Shown here: positions 59,722 through 64,000 of the stretch, piece by piece
How positions within the stretch are numbered: position 1 is the stretch's first letter
How the letters are laid out: each line of letters starts with the position of its first letter
From: Planctomycetota bacterium
GTDB lineage: Bacteria > Planctomycetota > UBA1135 > UBA2386
DNA: 64,000 nucleotides
Reading direction: 5' to 3'
Assembly (NCBI GenBank): GCA_020849665.1
Contig: JADLFX010000004.1
Location: 1 to 64,000, forward strand
Notes under the pieces: generated by a model
The model's database searches: none
What the model saw: the letters and a program-made list of their open reading frames with translations, nothing else
Told to the model about the DNA's origin: nothing
Translations under genes and position numbers: made by a program

Positions 59722-62700
59722 ATGTCCGCACCCGAGGTTGACGACCCGGTCGAGGAGATCCTGGCAACCTGCCTTGCCGCCGAGGATCCGGTCGCAGCCC
59801 TGCAGGCGGCGCTCGCCGCGCACCCCGAGCACGCCGCCGAAGTGCAGGCCCGCTGGGACTTCCTGGCCGCCGCCGCCGCTCCCGGCACCGTCTGCGACCG
59901 CCTGCCGGCCGGCCGGCTCGGCCGGTTCCAGATCCTCGGCAAGATCGGCGGCGGCGGCATGGGCGTGGTGTATCGCGCGCTGGAGGATCCTCCGGGCCGC
60001 GAGGTGGCGCTCAAGCTGGTGCGGCCGGAGCAGCTCTGGTTCGAGGGCGCCCGCCGACGCTTCGTGCGCGAGGTGGAGACCGTCGCGGCGATGCAGCACC
60101 CGGGCGTCGTCCCGATCTACTCGTGCGGCGAGCAGGACGGGGTGCCGTACTACGCGATGGAGCTGGTGCGCGGCCGCTCGCTGGCCGACGTGCTGACCCT
60201 GCTGCGCGCCGCGGGCACGGCGCCGGATGCCGCGGCGCTGCACCAGCCCGGGGCGCGCGACTGGAACGACGCCTGCTTCCGCGTCGTGTTGCAGGTCGCC
60301 GAGGCGCTCGCCTACGTCCACAAGCTCGGCGTCGTGCACCGCGACATCAAGCCGTCCAACGTGATGCTCGACGACGCGGGCCGCGCCCGCCTGATCGACT
60401 TCGGGTTGGCACGCAGCGCGGGCGCGGAGTCGATGACCCGCACCGGCGTGCAGCCCGGCTCGCTCGCCTACATGTCCCCGGAGCAGGTGCGCGGCGAGGA
60501 CGTCGACGAGCGCACCGACGTCTGGTCCCTCGGCGTGACGCTGCACGAGCTGCTGACCCTGCACCAGCCCTTCGCCGGCTCGAGCGAAGAGGCCACCCGG
60601 CGGGCGATCCTCGCCGGCCAGCCGCCCCGGCTCGCCTCGTCAGGCTCGCGACTGCCCTGGGACGCCGCCACCGTGGTCGCCACCGCGATGGCCCCGGAGC
60701 GGGAGCGCCGCTACCGGTCCATGGCGATGTTCGCGGCGGACCTGCGGGCGTTCCTCGAGCGCCGCCCGATCACGGCGCGCCGCCCAGGGCCGTGGCTGCG
60801 CGCGCGGCGCTGGCTGCAGCGGCACCCGGTCGCGGCCGCGATCAGCGCCCTGGGCATCGCACTCTTCGGCGTGCTGCCCAGCGCCCTGCTCTGGAACGAA
60901 CGCGCCGCCCGCATCGCGATCGCCCAGGAGGCCAGCCGCGCCAACAGCGAGGCGGAGTCGAGCCGGCGCGTGGTGGAGTTCCTGCAGGGGCTCTTCTACG
61001 AGGTCGACCCGCAGCGGGCGCGGGGCGCCACGGTTCCGGTGCGGGTGATCCTCGATCGGGGCGTGAAGCGGATCCGCGACGAGCTCACCCAGGAGCCTGC
61101 CGTGCGCGCCGCGCTGCTCGGCGCCATGGGCGCCGTGTACCTGAACCTCGGCCTGCTGGCCGAGGGCGTGGACCTGCTCCGCGAGGAACTGCGCGTGCGC
61201 GAGTCCGTGCTGCACCAGAGCGGCCGCGCGCTCTGGCCGACGCGCTTCACGCTGGCCAGGGGCTTCCTGTCCATGGGTCGTTCGGAGGAGGCGCAGACGA
61301 TCTGGCGCGGACTCCTGGCGGAGATGGCGGGCGATCCGGGCTCGCGCGAACACGCCAAGGCGCAGGTGGGGCTCGCCCAGTGCGCCTGGCGCCTCGACCG
61401 CCTCGTGGAGGCGCGGCAGCTCTTCGACGCGGCGATCGCGGAGCTGGGCCGGCTGGTCGATCCGGACCACATCGACCTGCTGATCGCCCGCCAGGCGCGG
61501 GGCCGCTTCCTGCTCTGGCGCGTCGATCCGGATGCCGGCCGCCGCGAGCTGGAAGACGTGCAGAGCCGCTTCGCCGCGACCCTCGACGCCAACCACCCGG
61601 TCCGGCTGCAGGCGGTGGCGGACCTGGCGGGGGCCCGCAACGAGACCGGCGACCCGGCCCTCAGCGTGACGCTGCTCGAGGAATCGATCCAGAAGGCCGC
61701 GGCGGTCTTCGATCCCGCCCACCCGGTGCCCTCCGTGCTGCGCGAGGAACTCGCCAAGGCGCTGCTGAACATGGGCCGTGCGGCGGACGGCCTGAAGGTG
61801 CTCGAGGCCGCCATGGCGGCCAACGCCGCGACCTTCGCCTCGCCCCACTTCGTCCTGGCGCGCGGCCGCAACCTGGAGAGCAGCCTCGCCTTCGAGGCCG
61901 GCGATCTGGCGCGGGCCGAGCGGGCGGCGCGCGCCGCGCTGGCCGACTACGAACAGCTCTTCCCCGAGGGCTCGCACGACTTCGCCGTGGCTCTGGCCAA
62001 CCTGTCGAGGGTCCTCATGATGCTCGGCCACGTCGCCGAGGCCGAGGATCTGGCCCGCCGCTCGGTGCAGATGCTCGAGCGCGTCGATCACCTGCGCAGC
62101 GAGCCCATCGCCTACGCGAAGGGGTACCTGGCCTACGCGCTGGCGCTGCAGAACCGCGTCGGCGAGGCACAGCAGGCCGCCGCGGAGGCGCGCCGGCTGG
62201 TGGATGGGAGCCGGGACGTGCGCGCCAGGGCTCATGTCGCCTGCTACGGCGCCGAGGTGCTGCTGATGGCGAAGCAGCCCGCCCAGGGACTCGAGCTGGC
62301 CAGGCAGGCCGAGGAGTCGTGGCGCGCCATCGGCTCGGAGGCCGGGGCCGGTTGGGCCCGCTACCTGCAGGGCTGGGCGTGCAACGAGCTGGGCAAGGGC
62401 GACGAGGCCGAGACGATCCTGCGCCACAACCTCGCGGAGCGGCGCCGCCTGCACCCGCCCGGCCACCTCTACATCGCCCTGAGCGCGGGCGAACTCGGCG
62501 TGACGCTCGCACGCCGCAAGCAGCTGGAGGAGGCCGAGACGCTGCTGGCGGAGGCCGTGGCGATCCGCCGCCAGGCGAGCGGTCCCCGCAATCCGTTCCT
62601 CGCCCTGCCGCTGGTCAACCTCTGCAGCCTGGAGGCGAGGCTGGGGCGGCCGGCGAAGTCGGTGGAGCTGGGCCTCGAGGCCCTGGCGATCCTGCGCGCC

Positions 62701-62880
62701 AACGGGCTCAAGAGGGACCGCCTGGTCGACCCGGCGGTGCAGATCCTGCTCGGCGCGCTGCGCGCCATGCCCGCCTCCGAGGCGCGCACGCGCGGCCTGG
62801 CCGACCTGCGCGAGAGCGCGGAGCATCTCGGCGCGAGCGAGGCCAACCTCGCGGCCATCGCCGCGGAACAGGCGCGCTGA
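59722..62880 (+). CDS. Ser/Thr protein kinase with C-terminal TPR repeats
   Basis: A 1052-residue membrane kinase from ATG at 59722. The kinase domain spans about residues 68-345: loop IGGGGMGVVYRAL, the ATP lysine K98 (VALKLV), HRDIKPSN with D208, DFG at 226-228, YMSPEQ. A membrane span lies at about 370-392 (VAAAISALGIALFGVLPSAL). The last 600 residues are TPR-like helical pairs (GAVYLNLGLLAEGVDLLREE, ALLNMGRAADGLKVLEAAMA, NLSRVLMMLGHVAEAEDLAR), similar to eukaryotic-type kinases of Planctomycetota and Myxococcota. It pairs with the divergent ECF sigma gene and may transduce an outside signal to it. Confidence 0.93.
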   Translation: MSAPEVDDPVEEILATCLAAEDPVAALQAALAAHPEHAAEVQARWDFLAAAAAPGTVCDRLPAGRLGRFQILGKIGGGGMGVVYRALEDPPGREVALKLVRPEQLWFEGARRRFVREVETVAAMQHPGVVPIYSCGEQDGVPYYAMELVRGRSLADVLTLLRAAGTAPDAAALHQPGARDWNDACFRVVLQVAEALAYVHKLGVVHRDIKPSNVMLDDAGRARLIDFGLARSAGAESMTRTGVQPGSLAYMSPEQVRGEDVDERTDVWSLGVTLHELLTLHQPFAGSSEEATRRAILAGQPPRLASSGSRLPWDAATVVATAMAPERERRYRSMAMFAADLRAFLERRPITARRPGPWLRARRWLQRHPVAAAISALGIALFGVLPSALLWNERAARIAIAQEASRANSEAESSRRVVEFLQGLFYEVDPQRARGATVPVRVILDRGVKRIRDELTQEPAVRAALLGAMGAVYLNLGLLAEGVDLLREELRVRESVLHQSGRALWPTRFTLARGFLSMGRSEEAQTIWRGLLAEMAGDPGSREHAKAQVGLAQCAWRLDRLVEARQLFDAAIAELGRLVDPDHIDLLIARQARGRFLLWRVDPDAGRRELEDVQSRFAATLDANHPVRLQAVADLAGARNETGDPALSVTLLEESIQKAAAVFDPAHPVPSVLREELAKALLNMGRAADGLKVLEAAMAANAATFASPHFVLARGRNLESSLAFEAGDLARAERAARAALADYEQLFPEGSHDFAVALANLSRVLMMLGHVAEAEDLARRSVQMLERVDHLRSEPIAYAKGYLAYALALQNRVGEAQQAAAEARRLVDGSRDVRARAHVACYGAEVLLMAKQPAQGLELARQAEESWRAIGSEAGAGWARYLQGWACNELGKGDEAETILRHNLAERRRLHPPGHLYIALSAGELGVTLARRKQLEEAETLLAEAVAIRRQASGPRNPFLALPLVNLCSLEARLGRPAKSVELGLEALAILRANGLKRDRLVDPAVQILLGALRAMPASEARTRGLADLRESAEHLGASEANLAAIAAEQAR

Positions 62881-62906
62881 TGCGGTCCGCCGCGGGGCGG
62901 ACCGCA
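62881..62906. terminator. Perfect hairpin between convergent genes
   Basis: TGCGGTCCGCC (62881-62891) and GGCGGACCGCA (62896-62906) pair without mismatch around GCGG. It begins right after the kinase stop codon and ends 4 bases before the stop of the minus-strand gene, so it may end transcripts from both sides. No T-run follows in either direction. Confidence 0.6.
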
Positions 62907-62910
62907 CGCC

Positions 62911-63738
62911 TCAGAGCCGCGCCACGTTGGTGAACGACCCGGGGAACCACCCCGGGTTCTGGGTGAGCGAGAACGCCTGGAAGAAGATCGGGCTGGCCGG
63001 AGCGGCCGCCGGAAGCTGCACCTCCAACCGTCCGTCCGCCGCGGTGACCGGCAGCGCGGGCAGCGCGAGCAGGCTGAAGAGGTCGAGCTCCAGACCATGA
63101 TGGAACCCGGGGATCGGGAACGGCGCAGGGAGCGTGCCCAGGGCGAGGACGAGCACCACCTGATCGCCCTGCGCGCCCAGGTAGCGGAGGACCACCGGCA
63201 CGTTCGCCTGGTGGGCGACCGGGAACTCGAGCAGCGGCAGCACGCCGATGCCGCGCGGCAGCGTGGAGTCGCCGGCCGTGCTCTGCACGTGGACGTCCCG
63301 ATAGCCCGGCCGGGGCTGGGCCGGCAGGGTGGTCTGCACGCTGGCCTGCGTGCGCGCGCCCGTGATCGCTCCGACACCACCGACGGTGATCTGCAGGGCG
63401 GCGCCGAGGTTCAGCTCGGTGCCGTGCAGGACCAGTGGCGTGCCGCCGAGCAGGGGGGCGAAGGCCGGCGAGACGCCGGTCAGCCACGGCCTGCCGGCCA
63501 CGGGCACGTCGCCGGCTGCGGGAAAGCCGCCGAGCAGCACGTGGTTCGTGGACGTCGACCGCGCCGCGGGCACCCCCGAGGAGAACGAGCCGGCGAGCCT
63601 GTGGGCGATCGACTGCGTCGTGCCGCCCGCCGCGACCTCGCCACCGACGAGGAAATGCGTCGGGCTGCTCGCCGACTGCGCGGCGAGAGACACCACCAGC
63701 AGGGCACCTGCGCAGAGCATGGGCAGCGGGCTGGACAT
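62911..63738 (-). CDS. Secreted IPT/TIG-domain protein
   Basis: A 275-residue exported protein from ATG at 63738 (GAGGTGATGCC upstream gives the ribosome site); signal peptide LCAGALLVVSLAAQSA. Residues about 83-165 fit an IPT/TIG Ig-like fold (VSPAFAPLLGGTPLVLHGTE, LQITVGGVGAITGARTQA, GYRDVHVQSTAGDST). The N-terminal part (HFLVGGEVAAGGTTQSIAHR) and the C-terminal 100 residues (LRYLGAQGDQVVLVLALGTL, FFQAFSLTQNPGWFPGSFTN) are similar in style to the C-terminal domain of the other secreted proteins in the window. It lies just after the partial gene at the right edge in one transcription unit. Confidence 0.7.
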   Translation of the reverse strand: MSSPLPMLCAGALLVVSLAAQSASSPTHFLVGGEVAAGGTTQSIAHRLAGSFSSGVPAARSTSTNHVLLGGFPAAGDVPVAGRPWLTGVSPAFAPLLGGTPLVLHGTELNLGAALQITVGGVGAITGARTQASVQTTLPAQPRPGYRDVHVQSTAGDSTLPRGIGVLPLLEFPVAHQANVPVVLRYLGAQGDQVVLVLALGTLPAPFPIPGFHHGLELDLFSLLALPALPVTAADGRLEVQLPAAAPASPIFFQAFSLTQNPGWFPGSFTNVARL

Positions 63739-63742
63739 GGCA

Positions 63743-64000
63743 TCACCTCGCCTCGGCGGGCCGGGCGTCCTTCAGCGGCTGCGCGACGCCCGCCTTGGGC
63801 AGCTCGTCGGCGTCGAGCAGGCGCCACCCCAGCCGGGCGGCCGTAGCCTCGTTGGGCGTGTAGTCCGGGTTCAGGATGCCGTTGCGCACCAGGATGTCGC
63901 GCAGCGCCTTGGGCCACTGCGTGCCGAACGGAACGCCGCGCTGCTCGGGCTGGAAGGCCGAGTTGGGCAGGTAGGGCTGGTACTCTGCGAAACCGCGGCG
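63743..64000 (-). CDS. Hypothetical protein, C-terminal end only
   Basis: The last 85 residues of a minus-strand gene whose 5' part lies beyond the right edge. The segment starts in mid-frame as RGFAEYQPYLPNSAFQPEQR, continues with WPKALRDILVRNGILNPDY and LGWRLLDADELPKAGVAQPL, and ends at TGA 63743-63745, 4 bases before the ATG of the secreted IPT/TIG gene. No domain can be assigned from this piece. The short spacer suggests co-transcription with the next gene. Confidence 0.6.
   Translation of the reverse strand, partial: RRGFAEYQPYLPNSAFQPEQRGVPFGTQWPKALRDILVRNGILNPDYTPNEATAARLGWRLLDADELPKAGVAQPLKDARPAEAR

Overview
The window reads as chromosomal DNA of a very GC-rich (roughly 70 percent or more in most genes) Gram-negative bacterium, most probably a member of the Planctomycetota. 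The pointers are several ECF sigma factors next to large membrane-anchored Ser/Thr kinases, DUF1080 (3-keto-disaccharide hydrolase-like) domains fused to a beta-propeller, and secreted low-complexity beta-propeller/Kelch/IPT proteins with short Ala-rich signal peptides ending in Ala-Gln. This assignment rests on gene content only; there is no rRNA, tRNA or CRISPR array in the window.

Layout. 1-5.5 kb: a cut-off gene, a BtpA/SgcQ-family protein, a CBS-pair protein, a secreted cytochrome c and a propeller-DUF1080 protein. 5.5-12.4 kb: an MFS exporter, then a visibly lower-GC block with an ECF sigma factor, a Ser/Thr kinase and a secreted Kelch protein, all on the minus strand. 13-14 kb: two divergent NTF2/SnoaL-like genes. 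14.1-24.7 kb: one uninterrupted 11-gene minus-strand operon for a membrane-bound uptake [NiFe]-hydrogenase: small subunit, large subunit, cytochrome b, maturation protease, hypA, hypB, hypF, hypC, hypD, hypE and a nickel-type permease. The small subunit carries all six cysteines that hold the [4Fe-3S] proximal cluster of oxygen-tolerant group 1 enzymes, so the operon should support hydrogen oxidation in air. 25-38.7 kb: a GT87-type glycosyltransferase, a GH63-like glucosidase, a YchF protein with a broken nucleotide-binding loop, several secreted proteins, a TPR lipoprotein and a serine beta-lactamase-like hydrolase.

39.65-44.75 kb is the most unusual region: nine small same-strand genes with lower GC, separated by eight imperfect palindromes of 60-129 bp that end in GTTAGGC-like cores. 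This is an integron gene-cassette array. No integrase gene is visible, so within the window it is an integrase-less attC cluster. At least three cassettes (YwqG/DUF1963, DUF4304, SMI1/KNR4-like) belong to families often found as immunity proteins of polymorphic toxins, and one carries a GIY-YIG plus DUF4357 protein. I regard this as the best candidate for an undescribed system: a mobile, cassette-borne set of immunity or defence genes in a planctomycete.

45.1-64 kb: a short TPR protein, aroC, a CocE-type hydrolase, a membrane glycosyltransferase overlapping a 1210-residue protein with a voltage-sensor-like domain, a sigma/anti-sigma-like pair, a PhoX-family phosphatase, a divergent ECF sigma/Ser-Thr-kinase-TPR pair, and secreted proteins up to the right edge. 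Inverted repeats that look like shared terminators lie between several convergent genes.
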